Assembly (NCBI GenBank): GCA_003313425.1
Contig: NHZP01000004.1
Coordinates: 558,001 to 622,000 of the forward strand
From: Pseudopyrenochaeta lycopersici
Lineage: Eukaryota > Ascomycota > Dothideomycetes > Pleosporales > Pseudopyrenochaetaceae
DNA: 64,000 bases
Direction of reading: 5' to 3'
The translations under genes were made by a program, and so were the position numbers. The notes beneath the pieces were generated by a model. The model had not been told where the DNA came from and did not search any database. It saw only the letters and a list, made by a program, of their open reading frames with translations. This document shows, piece after piece, positions 24,554 through 36,234 of the stretch (position 1 is its first letter; every line of letters starts with the position of its first letter).

Positions 24554-26271
24554 ACGCATCATTAGTTTTTTTGGTGTGAGCGCAGATTGATGGCTGCTTT
24601 GTAGATGGAATGTTGTTATGATTTCCTACCAATCCGTACTTGTATCTAGATACCATGTCAAGACCTATATCATGCTAGTACGTGCAGACTCCTTCGCATC
24701 CAGTGCTTGTGTGGTTGTTTTAGATTTACGATGGCACGACTGCAAGTGCTGAAGATGTCGAGCTGTGGTAGGAGCGTAGTGTTGGCTTGTCAAGCACACC
24801 GCCATCACAATTCGCTTGAGCGCCGTTGTTTCCTTCATCCAAAGCTTGTCGACGAATATCAGTGATGAGGTGCAATGCTGGATCTAAAGGTTTGTGACAA
24901 GACGCCTGACACTCGTGTCAAGCGATCAATCCCTCAACTACGGAGCATACTTTAACTTGTCAAGTGTTCTGCAAGATGATGATTTTTTGACTCGCATTGC
25001 ATAGACGAGGCTGGGTTCTGCATGTTCGTTATGCGGGCTTCAGGGGTCGACAGCATTCAACATGCCATTGCACTGCACTAACTCTCCAACGTGCAGCTGG
25101 AATCAAATGGCTGCATGCTACCATGGCGGCGTGTGCCACGAAGGGCCTGAGCATGGCCAGTTGTCTTAGACACAGGTCGTCTTTGGAACGGTTGCGGGCT
25201 CGGGCCGGTCCTGCCTTACTGCTCGAGGCAAAAGAGCGATTGTGGGCTGCTGATTGGCGGGAAGGGCGGACAGTGCAGGAGCGATGAGGTAACCGGATAT
25301 CTCGAGTTTCGAAAGAGGTCGCGACATCAAAAAAGAGTCCCAAAGGCGCCATCTCGTCGATAAGCTGGCATCGCGCCTGGCCTGCCTTGCTTTTGCTCGG
25401 GCGGCGATGACGGCAATCGAGTGTCCGGCTCTCGCTATACCTTGGCCCCCATGACCGCATAACAGGGTTAGTAGACTGCAGTGTGAGCTGGCAGCTGGCC
25501 AACTCCCAGCACCATCACAGCCATTACGCCGATAAGTCGTCGCCGGAGGGCTCGCCTGATGATGACTTGAACCCATCGCTTGTATGCACGCAGCTGCACG
25601 CCGGCCCATGCATTTTGCACTCGAGCCAAAATCCGCCTGCGCAATCGATTCGGGGTGAAGGTCTCGTCGTGCCCCCCCGAGCTGCCTCTTCACCGTCGGC
25701 GACGGCTACCCGCGCGCGACTCGGAGCATGCAGACTCGTCCCACACGCCCAATTGTGTTTTCTGTCGCTCGCTCTCCCGAGTTGCGCGTCGACGGCGGCC
25801 GCGCAGCCGTGCGCTGTGGCTGAAGGCCCGCTTCACTGTCCGCCGGCGACGCTGCTCAGGACCAGCGCATTGGAGAGGCATTGGGCGACTCGCACGCCGA
25901 CAACAGTGCAGCGCATACGCATCGACGCATCGCGCATGCCCACGCGCACATTGGACCGCTCTTAACACTGTCGGTGAGCTGTAAGTCGACTTCATGAAGC
26001 TCCCCAGCCTCCCTCCCAGCCTCTCAACCCAACCACCTCACCACCCCGTCCCCATGTGCTTGGGCAACACCGCAGCAATGGCTCCACTGCTAATCCCTCC
26101 GCCTCCTCTGTATCTAACTCTGCATTCACCAGCCATTGCCGTCTGCCCTCTCCAGCATTCCGATATAAGCAGGCTTGCGCAGCTCTGCTCCTCCGCACCC
26201 GACCACCAGCCGCCGGGGACTGTCCTCACACCCGGCGGGTGCCATTGCGCCGTCGAGTGCAATTCCCCTGA
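24554..26271. other. Intergenic region: chitinase 3' side and leader of the following gene
   Basis: The chitinase 3' UTR is followed by about 1 kb of unassigned sequence. From about 25,500 the DNA is GC-rich and probably holds the promoter and 5' UTR of the gene read from about 26272. A strong donor (GTAAGT at 25981) suggests a leader intron. In the frame of the downstream gene, bases from about 25981 to 26268 are open and Ser/Pro/Ala-rich but contain no ATG, and end at a TGA at 26269. Part of this may be an unresolved first coding exon. Confidence 0.4.
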
Positions 26272-28755
26272 GTGACCGTCTTCCGCCTCACGTTGACGTC
26301 GAGCGATCCGCCAGCGTTCGCCAATATACTGCCATATATCGAGCCCGCTCTTAACGATCCCCACGACCGCAACGCATACGAACCTTATACCGAATATCGA
26401 ACCTCGCTCCAGCTACGTCAGCAAGAAGCCGAAGCCTACTATCGGACCCACCACAACCACTCACGAGCATCGAGTTCGACTGGAAGCGCGGCACCCAGTC
26501 TCCGCCGTACCCCGAACTTCGAGCGCCCAAGATCGGTCGACCCGAGCCAACAGCAGCAACGGGTCGTACGCTTCACCGACAGCTCCACTCGTCCTCGCGC
26601 AGCCTCTCAGCCCCTGGATCCTGCCCTTTTCGCGCCCCATCCTGCCCTCCGCATCTCGCGCCGAACGGCGAGTGCAATTAGGTTTGTCCTCGAAGAAGCC
26701 ATCCGACTGCCGCACTCCTTCACGCCTGATCTGGTAGAGGAGAACGCCCCTATGGCCGATCTCCCAGGTGGCCGTGCTGCTAATGGCGGTGCGCGCACCA
26801 CCTCAGGCCCGGTGCCTGTCACGCAGCCGACCGACCGCTCAAATATCCGCACGCCTCAGATGATCATGAATGCCCGCCGACAACGAGCAGAAGCAGAAGA
26901 GCAAAGGAAACTCGAGGAAGAGCGCCGGAGAGAAAGCGCCGAAAGAAGAGCCCAAGCTGTTGCTGGCGTAGCTGGCGCACCCACATCTACCGAGCCTGGC
27001 GCTCAGAGACCGCCCCCATCGGCTGCTCTGAGACCTGGCGATCAATACGTACAATATCCACCATCATCTGGGGGCGTACCTCGTCAACCAGAACGTATAG
27101 TGCCAACAAGTCAAGTACAAGACGCTCCCCCTGGTGCTTCACAGGGAAGACCTAGAGCACCCTCGCAATCACAGCAGCAGCCACGGCCCGCTCCTGCGAA
27201 TCTAGGCGTGCCTTCTGCAGAACAATCAAGAAGACCGCCGCAAGCATCACACGCCAGACGCCCTTCTGCTACCGCTGGCTCATCGCAAGCTGGCCCATCA
27301 ACTGCGGCGCCCCAGCGCCCACCACCTCTGGGGTCATCGACTACGCAGGCTCGGGAATCGACATCTTCGACTTTCCCCCATGCTTTCGAGCGCTGGGAGA
27401 CTCTGTCCTCACATTGGGAAGGCCTCACTTCCTACTGGATCCGACGGCTCGAGCAGAACACCGATGAAGTGCGCCGAGAGCCATTGGCCCAGCAGATGTC
27501 GCGGCAGATCACCGATTTATCGGCTGCTGGAGCGAATCTTTTTCACGCCGTTGTCGAGCTACAACGTTTGCGTGCGTCTTCTGAGCGCAAGTTTCAGAGA
27601 TGGTTCTACGAGCACCGTCAGGAACAAGAACGAGCGCAAGAGCGGGAGGCACAGTTTGACAGTACGCTGAGGATTGAGCGTGAAGCGCGTGCCGAAGCAG
27701 AAGCGAACATGGAGCGTATGGCCACTGAGAAGAAGAATGCCGAAAGGGCGGTGGCCGAAATGAAGCGTGAACTGCAAATTTCAAAGGAAGAGGCCCGCCG
27801 AGCATGGGAAGAGCTGGGTAGACGAGAGCAAGAAGAACGCGACCGAACTTTCTCCTTGAGAGAGGGCCAGCCTACCCTGGTTGGCGGTGTGCAAGTGGTC
27901 CCTATGGCGCAAACATTGGGAGGACACGGAAGGGCCCGCGGGGAAGACACATATGCTGGTGCACAGAGCAGTACATCAGGCATCGAGCAGCACTACTCAT
28001 ACGAAGAAGGACAATCGCCGACTGACACCGATCCTTTCACTGAGAGCGCGCGTCGCCCTCATCGGGAGCCTGAAGCGCCATCGCGTGTAGCCCAAGGGGC
28101 TTATGTACCTACAGGCGCTGCACCGGTTCCATCATCTCGGCCTGCGGCTTCAAGCTCGGTTGGCGAACCAGCTCACATTCCAGCTCCTGTCCATCCTCAA
28201 TATCGTACTACCCATGCACAGCATGCACCCGTCCAACCGACCACATCACAGCCAGAAGCCTTCTATCAACAGCCAGGCTCCTATTTACATCAAGAGCCGG
28301 CCACAAGTATTCCAGAAGATGAGCAATCGTACGTGTCAACCCACGGAGAGACATCAGAAGGTGACGAGGAGTACGCCATTGACGAGCGGGGTCATTATAT
28401 CCTTGATGAATCAGGTCGCCGCATTCCGTTCCGTTCACTGCAGTCTCCTATCTCTGATGAATACGATGTGCAAGAGGACCGCCGTCGTGAGCTGGAGCAT
28501 CTGCAACACTATGGCACTGCGGCCACATCACAGGGTGGATATGCAACGAGCTCGACTGCTGGATCTTCTCACGGTCAAGACTATCCCACAACTAGTGACG
28601 GACGCCCAGATTATAGCGGAGACGGCTATGGTGACGAGTGGGTGGGTATGAGGCACCACCATCCAACGAGATTGAGCGATGTTCCAGAAGAAGATGAGAG
28701 AAGCCGGACGTCGCCTAGCAGAGCGAGTCAAGCTAGCAGGGGCAGATTGTACTAG
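26272..28755 (+). CDS. Large low-complexity/coiled-coil protein, unknown function (5' end unresolved)
   Basis: Function not recognised. The open frame of 827 codons ends at 28753-28755. It begins directly after a stop and has no ATG until about codon 161 (MADLPGG), yet the upstream part (SAIRFVLEEAIRLPHSFTPDLVEENA) looks conserved and coding. A spliced upstream start exon is therefore likely and 26272 is only the frame boundary. In order there are: a disordered N-terminus; a charged helix (RRQRAEAEEQRKLEEERRR); a Pro/Gln-rich linker; a compact conserved-looking block around residues 365-455 (HAFERWETLSSHWEGLTSYWI then LEQNTDEV); a coiled coil of about 80 residues rich in Glu, Arg and Ala; and a long acidic, Tyr/Ser-rich tail (DERGHYILDESGRRIPF). 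It may be a scaffold or cytoskeleton-linked protein of filamentous fungi; that is inference. Confidence 0.7.
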   Translation: MTVFRLTLTSSDPPAFANILPYIEPALNDPHDRNAYEPYTEYRTSLQLRQQEAEAYYRTHHNHSRASSSTGSAAPSLRRTPNFERPRSVDPSQQQQRVVRFTDSSTRPRAASQPLDPALFAPHPALRISRRTASAIRFVLEEAIRLPHSFTPDLVEENAPMADLPGGRAANGGARTTSGPVPVTQPTDRSNIRTPQMIMNARRQRAEAEEQRKLEEERRRESAERRAQAVAGVAGAPTSTEPGAQRPPPSAALRPGDQYVQYPPSSGGVPRQPERIVPTSQVQDAPPGASQGRPRAPSQSQQQPRPAPANLGVPSAEQSRRPPQASHARRPSATAGSSQAGPSTAAPQRPPPLGSSTTQARESTSSTFPHAFERWETLSSHWEGLTSYWIRRLEQNTDEVRREPLAQQMSRQITDLSAAGANLFHAVVELQRLRASSERKFQRWFYEHRQEQERAQEREAQFDSTLRIEREARAEAEANMERMATEKKNAERAVAEMKRELQISKEEARRAWEELGRREQEERDRTFSLREGQPTLVGGVQVVPMAQTLGGHGRARGEDTYAGAQSSTSGIEQHYSYEEGQSPTDTDPFTESARRPHREPEAPSRVAQGAYVPTGAAPVPSSRPAASSSVGEPAHIPAPVHPQYRTTHAQHAPVQPTTSQPEAFYQQPGSYLHQEPATSIPEDEQSYVSTHGETSEGDEEYAIDERGHYILDESGRRIPFRSLQSPISDEYDVQEDRRRELEHLQHYGTAATSQGGYATSSTAGSSHGQDYPTTSDGRPDYSGDGYGDEWVGMRHHHPTRLSDVPEEDERSRTSPSRASQASRGRLY

Positions 28756-29462
28756 ATGAAGGACTCCCGTGTCTTCCTTAAATCAACATCCAGGCACGAT
28801 AGTGCAAGGTCCAAGCCAGCAACACACGTTGCCGAAGGATCCCACGCTCTACTCCCTCGCGCCTCAGCAAAGTCCATCTTGACCTGTTTGCGCCAAACCG
28901 CGCACTAATGGCTTCCGATTGCCTTATTCAGCGTATCCTGTGCATATGTTATTTCGGCATACATCATACCATCAGCATATACATTAGCCTTCTGCAAACT
29001 TATACCCTTCTCTAAGATGTCATTTCCAAGCGTCTTGGCTGCATCTGTCAAGCCCTTTTTATTTGCCACCTCATTGCGACCTTTTTCTCCTTTGCATGAG
29101 CGTCTCCTGTATTAATAGTCGTTGTTTCTTGGCGAGCATGGTGTTTGTTACAAGGCATCAGCATAGTGCGAAGGCTGGGTTGTCGGCGGGATCAAATTTT
29201 GACGGAGTAATAGGGAAAAGGGAAGTGGTGGTTTAATATGGCTGTTGCGTGGGTGGAAAGCGAAGTGGCAGGTGAGAGTGGTCAAATGGAGATGAATGGA
29301 CGTTACTTACCGAGCTGACTCTGTCTTTCTAACTTTATGTGTGCCGTGATTGAGTTTTTCAGGCTGACGAGAGTATAAAACTAGAACTCATCCATTCCTT
29401 TCAGAACAACACTAACCGACAAATCTATCTTCACCATCCTTTCTCCCTAACCCTCATCCCAC
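28756..29462. other. Intergenic region with an orphan TATA element
   Basis: The 3' ends of the coiled-coil gene and the minus-strand dehydrogenase converge here. At about 29371-29381 a good TATA box (GAGTATAAAAC) followed by a CT-rich stretch resembles a promoter pointing right, into the antisense strand of the dehydrogenase. No gene is supported there. Confidence 0.4.
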
Positions 29463-30504
29463 CTACCACGGATGCTGGCCATTCTCTTGCAAATACCCAC
29501 CATGCTCAGCATCCCGCTTCCCCTCTACAACACGCACAATCAGCACCGCACCCTCGCTCGTCGGCTTCGCCCCGTGCTCCGCTTTATTCATGTCGCTGAG
29601 CTGGCTGACGGTGAAGCCAGGGCAGATACAAAAGACCTTCCAGCCCATAGGTCCGTACTCGTATGCCTGGCAGGCCGTTACTGGAGAAAAAGGCGGGTCA
29701 GACAGCGTTCGAACATGCTGGCGAGAACTCGCGAGAAACGGGGAACGACACGAAAGGATGAGAAGCAAACGTGGAAATCATACTCATATTCAATGCTGCC
29801 TTGGACGCCCGGTACGGCATAGTCTTCATCTTCTGATACGGATTCGTCGGGTCCAGCCGCAGCGTGATGGAGCCCGCGCCACTTGTTACGTTCACGAGCC
29901 GCGGCGTGTGCGTGCTCTTGTGCAGCAGCGGGGCGAAGGCTTCGACCACGACGACGGGGCCCGTGGCGTTTGTGCGGAAGGCCGCTGCGAGGCGCTGCCC
30001 GACAGGGTCGGACGCTGGAGTTTCGCCCGTGATGGCGGCGTTGTTCACCAGGGTGTCGAGGCTGGGATGAGTGTCGTTAGTTGCTGGACTAGATGGAAAT
30101 GGGTACACTGAGCTATGAGCGAAGTTTGTACCGGCCGTATTTCGCCTCCACGGACTTTGCAGCTGTGTAAATGTGGTCGTCGCTATCTACGTCGATGTGG
30201 ACGAGATCTATCTTCCCAGGCAAACCTCGCGCCTGCAAGTCTGAGACGGCAGCTTGACCCTTTTCGAGCGAGCGGCAGCCCAGCAAGACGACGTTGTTTT
30301 TGGTAGCGAGGAGCTGGGCGGCGACCTCGAAGCCGATTCCTGCATTGGCTGTGCAAGTTGGTGGGTAGTTAGAAGGGTGCGATTCAGGATGAATACGCGG
30401 GGGAAAGGAGAGAAACTGTTCGAGAGGGGGAGATTGGATGAGAAAGGAGGGGGATTTAGCATACCGCCTGTGATGAGAATAACAACTTCGTCGTTTGAAG
30501 CCAT
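29463..30504 (-). CDS. Short-chain dehydrogenase/reductase (SDR)
   Basis: Predicted NAD(P)H-dependent oxidoreductase of the classical SDR family; substrate unknown. Minus-strand exons 30504-30465, 30348-30132, 30061-29784 and 29680-29463 join in frame to 250 residues, the normal size. The cofactor motif TGANAGIG is formed across the first junction. NNAA follows, then the catalytic Ser (NVTSGAGS) and the Tyr/Lys pair in YRASK. The end has GWKVFCICPGFTVS, corresponding to the conserved PG segment after the active site, and closes with a DAEHGGYLQENGQHPW tail. The final intron (29681-29783) interrupts just after the active-site helix, and without splicing the frame stops early. A TATA box lies about 85 bp upstream. 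Confidence 0.85.
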
Positions 30505-30589
30505 GGTGTTGAACGATGTGATACTACTGTTTCACTGACTGAGATCCTATTATAATGAACCATCCTGCACAAGCAGCAACACGTGCCCC

Positions 30590-30599
30590 TTTTATACCC
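30590..30599 (-). promoter_or_regulatory. TATA box of the SDR gene
   Basis: On the minus strand the sequence reads GGTATAAAAG, about 85 bp upstream of the dehydrogenase start codon at 30504, a normal distance for a fungal TATA promoter. Confidence 0.55.
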
Positions 30600-30604
30600 T
30601 CCTA

Positions 30605-31277
30605 CCCCTCACCCATCATCTAACCGTTACTTCTTGAACCACTTCATGCAAACTTACCTCCTATCCTTGTTGGGGAAACGTGCAATCCTCACATCATGCT
30701 GCACATTCCCCACAGGCACTGCATCACGACGTCGCTTTCTGCCAGAATAGGTGTCACGGTAGACGACTACGATGGTACAGCCAATGAAACAATTGGAAAT
30801 TATCCACTCATGTCTTGAAGGAACACCATCGGGCTGATGTTCCTTGCAAGTGGCTGTAATCTTGCTCGGACATTAGGAGTATGGAAGTAGGGACGGGGTT
30901 AGTGGAGTTAGCCTCGCTATGAGCACGTGAAGGAATAACGTTGAGTTGGCTCAGTCTACAGTACGGACAAAAGGCGGGCAGGAATGAGTATAGATTGGTA
31001 ATTATTCGTGCTGACAGTTGTACGAATGGTGTAAATGTTTGTTATCTATTGGTAATGTTGCGATTCGATAGTCTCGAAGGCGTTGGTATCCGTTCATGCA
31101 TGTACTCCAAATGTCAAGGAAAATGCCAACCCGCCATGCACCACGTGTAAAAAGTAAAGATTAAATCAAGTCGTCTCCAACATATCGAATCCCAAATTTC
31201 GCAAGATACGATGTGATGGAGACGATGGCTACGCTGGATTGCAGCAAGGCAGTGCAGAGAATGAAAGTGGTCGATAC
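30605..31277. other. Intergenic region, no gene seen
   Basis: The SDR promoter lies on the left and the 3' end of the WD40-like gene on the right. If the WD40-like gene has a final small exon it would fall at about 31141-31239. Nothing else is supported. Confidence 0.4.
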
Positions 31278-34200
31278 TCACACCCGGTCTTCGGCAAAGT
31301 CAAGAACCTCGCAGTCGTCTTCGAAGAAGCCTTCTTCGTCTCCCTCTGCACCTTCTCTCCTGACACGCCTTCGCCTTGTTGTGACCACCACTTGCTCGAC
31401 CTCTTCTTCGCCATCGCGCAATACCAGCTTGTTCTCGATCCTGGCAGCGACGCCAGCAACGAGTTCATCTTCTCCTGAATCATACGCTTGAGTTACTGGC
31501 GACGAGATCCGGATTGTTTCGACATCCTCGCCAAAGAGCCAGGGCGAGCTGCTGTCCTCATGATGGAGTTCGGAGACAAGTTCTGGAGTTGGGCACTGGT
31601 ATTCGCTGCTGCTGCCTTGTATTTCTGGTGTTTGTCTTGAGTAGACGAAGCGAGTCACCCGGCGGTCGGTGTAAAATGGCTGGTAAGGCGGGTTGGTTTC
31701 AATCTCAGAGAAGCTGAGAGGCGCAGGGGAAAGTCCCGCAAGCCTACCACTACGTGCGCCAGGTTTGCGAGAAGGCAGAGTCCGAGGAAGCCAGTCACCA
31801 TAAAAGTCCTGCGTTGGCTCCGGGTCACCTGGCTGAGGAAAGAGTTGTTCAACGACAGACGGTGGTAAGGCCAAGTCGCGAATCGGAGCAAGACCAAACT
31901 CAACCAACTTCTTCTTGACTATTGAAGCGGTGTTTGACGACTTTCCTTTGCCAGTCGCTTGACGTATTTGCACACGCCATATCTGCAGCACGCCGCCCGA
32001 GACGAGCGCGATGGAACCGCGACCACGGCCAGAGAGCCAACGTACAATGTATGGTTTCACTCCGCTGGGTGAAGCCGGGAGTGTAAGCTTGTTGTCCCCT
32101 GCATGTCGTATGTTGTTAATGGACTTGCCCACTCCCGCAGCGACTGCTTTCCCGGACTTTGCACCCGCGGCAGGAGTGACACCGAGGCCAGCGAGACTGA
32201 ACCGAGATCCAGTGCTGCTGTTTCGAGCGCGAACGGCATCAAAGAATGGCTTTGTAGTGCCATTGATAGCTTGCATTGCAGAGTTGACTGCCCCGCCGCC
32301 ACCGGTAGGTGACGTAGCCTCCTTCTGTTTGGCTGCTGGAGCCGCTTGGCGGATTCGTCGAGGAGGTGGCCACTGGAATGCCGATGCAGGCATCAAGAAC
32401 ATATGCACTGTGCCCTTATCGGTGACAATCGCAACCTTGTCGACCCGAGGGGCGGACCAGATTACATCAATAACATTGGCGACGGTCATGCGGGTGTATC
32501 GGGCGACTTGTCGCACATGAGGACCAGTAGGCTGGTCTCTGGTAGTCCTGCGGGCTCGTCGAAAGGTAATACGCTTCAAGTCCCATACGTCTTGATAATC
32601 GCCCTTCGTGCTTACGGTCATGAGCATCAAGCCGGTTGGAGAGAAGGACAAAAAGCTACAGCCTAGGGCGGCGGGAATTGTTGCAATCGAATGGAGTGCA
32701 TTCTTGTTCCGGGTCTCCTCTGCGTCAAGCAATTTCTGTAAATCGTAGATTGAGATGACAGATGCTTCCTGTCTTGGTTGTGTCTGGTTGTGCCCGTGAG
32801 TTGGTGGGAAGTATTGCTGTAATGGATCTTGACCATATGCGACGTTGTTGCTTTGTGGGGCTTTATTGATATAGCTCTTAAAGGCCTGGATGCCCTTCTC
32901 TGTAGCCCATCGCGCACTTTTGATTGCGACTTGCGTACCCTCTCGAGTGAGACGGTTAATCAAGCCCGCAGACTCGGGTGCGTCTACAGTGCAGTTTGGC
33001 GATGGCTGCGTTGGGACGCTATGATGTGCAATACCAGGTGGCCGCTCATAGGTAGGCGAAGTCAGCGCCGTTCCGTTAACCGGATAGAGAGAGCTGGTTG
33101 CAGGTGGTGTGACGGCAAGCCAGCGATCGGACAGCGAGAAGACCGGCACGCCAAACTTCTCAGGAGGAGCATCTTCGTGGCTGCCGTCAGCAGCACTGGA
33201 AGCGCTTGAGTGTATTACTCGTTCTCGAAGCTGGACAGAAGTCCAGACCTTGCCAACACATCGGAAACGTTCTGGGTGTTCTTCATGTCCCCTGAGGTAG
33301 GGAGCAAATATAAAGACCTCTCCGCTTGCGCCAGAGGCAACTACGACGAATTTGCCTTTTGCATCGACGACAAAGTCGCCAATTGGAGGCGGAGGTTGAA
33401 AGAGAGGGCTGTCGACATGGTTGATCAAGGGAATTAGTGGGCTCTTGTATAAGATGGCCAATCTCCGCCTTTCCTTGAGCGAGTAAACTTCAACGGTGGT
33501 CTGATAGCCGCTGATTTGGCCTGTGGGGTTCCCGTGAAGTGACGAAGGTCTGCTAGGAGACTCGGAGGCTGAGTCATCAACCACGGAGGAAGCACCACTT
33601 CCGCTACTGCTTCTACCTTCCTTGACTGCGGGCCCATGCAACGTAAGCGCGATAAGAGGCCTGGACGCAGCTAGGGGGTCTCTCCTAGAAGTCCACGGTA
33701 AGACTTTGGCGCCTAGCACGCTGCCACGAAGGCCCTCTAGGCGACCAACCAGGTCCATCTTGCTCTTCTCCACACGGAATACATCGAGGCCGCCTTGAGC
33801 ACCGACCAGCAGCACATTCTCAGCCACACGAGCGGCTTCATCCCCTGCCATGGTTAAGGTGTCAAAGCCACAAAAGTAGCCCCCTTCTCCTGGCTGTATC
33901 CCGTCATTTGGCGCGTTGTCAAGGCCAAGATCAAGGTCGGGAAGGCCGTAGAAGTGCGGCTGGGCCTGGTGTGGCAGTGGTGGGTTAGGAGCGAAGTTCT
34001 GCGACAGTGGACGACCGCCTTGACGAGAATATGTGGACGCTCTGCGATCCCTCCCAGGCGACTCGCGTGGGGAGTTCTGCAGGCGTCCCCCGAATGTTGT
34101 GTACTGGTTAGGATGGCTTGTAGGCCGCATTCCAGGTGGAGAGTTCGACATGGCTTGCTGTGCGTAGAGCCCCTCTCGGGCGCCAGGAGAGTTCTGGAAG

Positions 34201-34543
34201 GTTGGTGGGGAGCCAGCTATCGCTATGCCGCCGTTACCTGGCGAGCCTTGGGGGAAGAAGGGTATCGACTTGGTCCACTCGTTGGTGTATTGGGCGGCAG
34301 TAGTTCGTGTGGCACCGAGCGCCGAGAGTAGTGGGGATGTGGTGGCATTATAGTTTGTTGGGCCAGGCGGGGAGGTGGAGGAGAGTCGCGTTGATAAGGG
34401 CGGTGACTTTGTTCTGGAGTAGAGTCAGTAGGGGCGAGACGACAGCAGAGTCACAGTCGTGCGTGGAGGCCCGACAACGTACATCTCTCTGGGGTATATC
34501 CGCGTAACCTTGGCGCCAGGTCTATCTCGTCTTCCCAGCTCAT
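31278..34543 (-). CDS. Large WD40/BCAS3-like protein
   Basis: Probably a beta-propeller scaffold related to BCAS3-domain proteins (autophagy/cytoskeleton factors in other eukaryotes); the assignment is moderate. The main exon covers about 34413-31278. A first exon at 34543-34483 encodes MSWEDEIDLAPRLRGYTPER, a convincing start. The GTACGT donor at 34482 has phase 1 and does not fit the strong acceptor at 34414. It fits acceptors at 34238 or nearby (about 1006 residues), whereas using 34414 needs a weak donor GTTGTC at 34478 (1066 residues). The N-terminal 90 residues are disordered. Propeller-like blades follow: ENVLLVGAQGGLDVFRVEKS; YQTTVEVYSLKERRRLAILY; FSLSDRWLAVTPP; LSFSPTGLMLMTVSTKGD then VWDLKRI; VDKVAIVTDKGTVHMF; and GSIALVSGGVLQIWRVQ. 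The C-terminal part is acidic. A donor (GTGAGT) overlaps the stop, so a further short 3' exon is possible. Confidence 0.65.
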
Positions 34544-36234
34544 GTCTCGACGTGTTGCGACCGCGCGCTTGAGGCGTGTCCTGCACCTTGCGGTTGCGCT
34601 GCTGCTGGTGCAGGTACGTGAGGTTCGAAACAGGCGTCGTATGCTCGGTGGCGTCGGGCGATGGGCTCATTCAACTTGCTGGAGGATGCTCGGGTGGTGT
34701 ATGGAGGTGCTGGCTCTGCTGGCTGCGGGCTGCTGTCTTGCGGCGGCGCGGTGAAAGGGCGGTGTTGTGAGGAGGGTAGCGGCGGGTGAGGGCGGCGTTG
34801 GAGACGGGATGGGTACTCGAGGACAAAGGCAGCTGCGTCATGCACGACGTGACCACAGCCCGTGAACGTATCCGCCTCGTGCGCGGGGCACAGCAAGACA
34901 GAGGGCAGAATGGGTCGACACCGGTGCCTTGTGCCTGTTATCTGCTCTCTTTCCTCTCTACTCGGAACCACCGGCCAGCTTGGAGTCAAGGGCCGAATGC
35001 GCGGGGGCTGGGAGCTTCGCGCGGCTCGCTGTGTCGGAAGCCCCTCAGCAGTTGCTGCAGAAGAGAGTGAGGAAGATGCGGAGGCGAGCGTCAACTTGTG
35101 TCTTTATCTCGGCTTTCAAAGTGTTGAGATATGCAGGCTGTGTAAGTGCAGTAGCTCTATCGCATCAAGTCGACGGGTCCTGAGGGGCACTCTGCTCAAC
35201 TCGCGCCCCTGCCACTAGTGCCCCGCCATCATCGGAGCTTCTATCCAGCAGATAGCGGGGCCAGCATTCCAGCTGTACACGGTACCAAAGCCTGCTCAAG
35301 CTCCTTCAAACGTAGTCGGTATACGCTCTGTGTCAGGACGGATAGCTGCATTCGGCATCCTGCGATGCATTCCGCTTCCGCTACACCGATCCACATCCCG
35401 AGGACCCTGGATCGTCCATTTCGGGGAATATGTTTTCTTACATCATAGTGCCAGCTGAACACATTGAATTCAACACCTGTTCTGCTACGATCCTTCTGCA
35501 GCCGTCGAGGCCTTGTGTCTCAAGGACAGGCTTCGCCCTCATGCAGCCAGGGTCTTTCAAGCTCTGTGCTCATCGCCCTAGCCACATAGCCACCCCATTG
35601 CTATGAACTGTATGAGGCATCGAGGCGCACATTCTTACTTGCTGCCTACTGCAACCCACGGTTTAATGATACTTTCCGAATTAAGCATCTAGTCTGACTT
35701 ACACAGACATGTTTACGACGTACATTGAACATCAAGCACCCCCAGCTAACACAGCCACAGAGCTCTACGCCCTTCCACGCGCTCTCGCGATTCTCGTACA
35801 GCTCACTCTATTATGCTCACCCATCTAGGATCGTCCCGGTATTCCGGCGCGGGGGTTATCGCAATCCTCGAGTTGCTGGTCTGTGGTCATCTATAAACAC
35901 AGCTCGCTTCCAGTACGCTGGAATAGATCCACGAACCACCATCCCGACAGCTCCGTACAACCATGCAAAACATACATCGACCTTCCTCGTCCATCAGTAT
36001 CTCGCTTTTCCCATAAGCGATACCGTCAGCCAACAACAGTCAGTCAATGGTCTTGCCTTCGCAGACCGAGAGGCTGAAGCCAGTAGTACTGCGTCGGCAA
36101 TGACAAGAATAGGTGTAGTGGAAGGAAGATCGTCGCTCGGCTGCAGGATGCTTCATTTCCTTTCTCGGTATAAAGGTAGCATAATGTCCGCGCTCATTTG
36201 AAGCCATCCGAATTCTGTTACTCCATCTTCCACT
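34544..36234. other. Divergent intergenic region (1.7 kb)
   Basis: Promoters of the minus-strand WD40-like gene (left) and of the plus-strand SRPBCC gene (right). The frame 35725-36201 (158 codons) overlaps the second promoter and its product is not protein-like. I see no gene. Confidence 0.45.
36168..36175 (+). promoter_or_regulatory. TATA box of the SRPBCC gene
   Basis: GTATAAAG lies 60-67 bp before the ATG at 36235, well placed for a fungal TATA element with a short leader. Confidence 0.5.

Noticed and set aside
35725..36201. A 158-codon plus-strand frame just before the SRPBCC gene.
   Set aside because: It overlaps the SRPBCC promoter and its TATA box, and its translation has no domain-like pattern.
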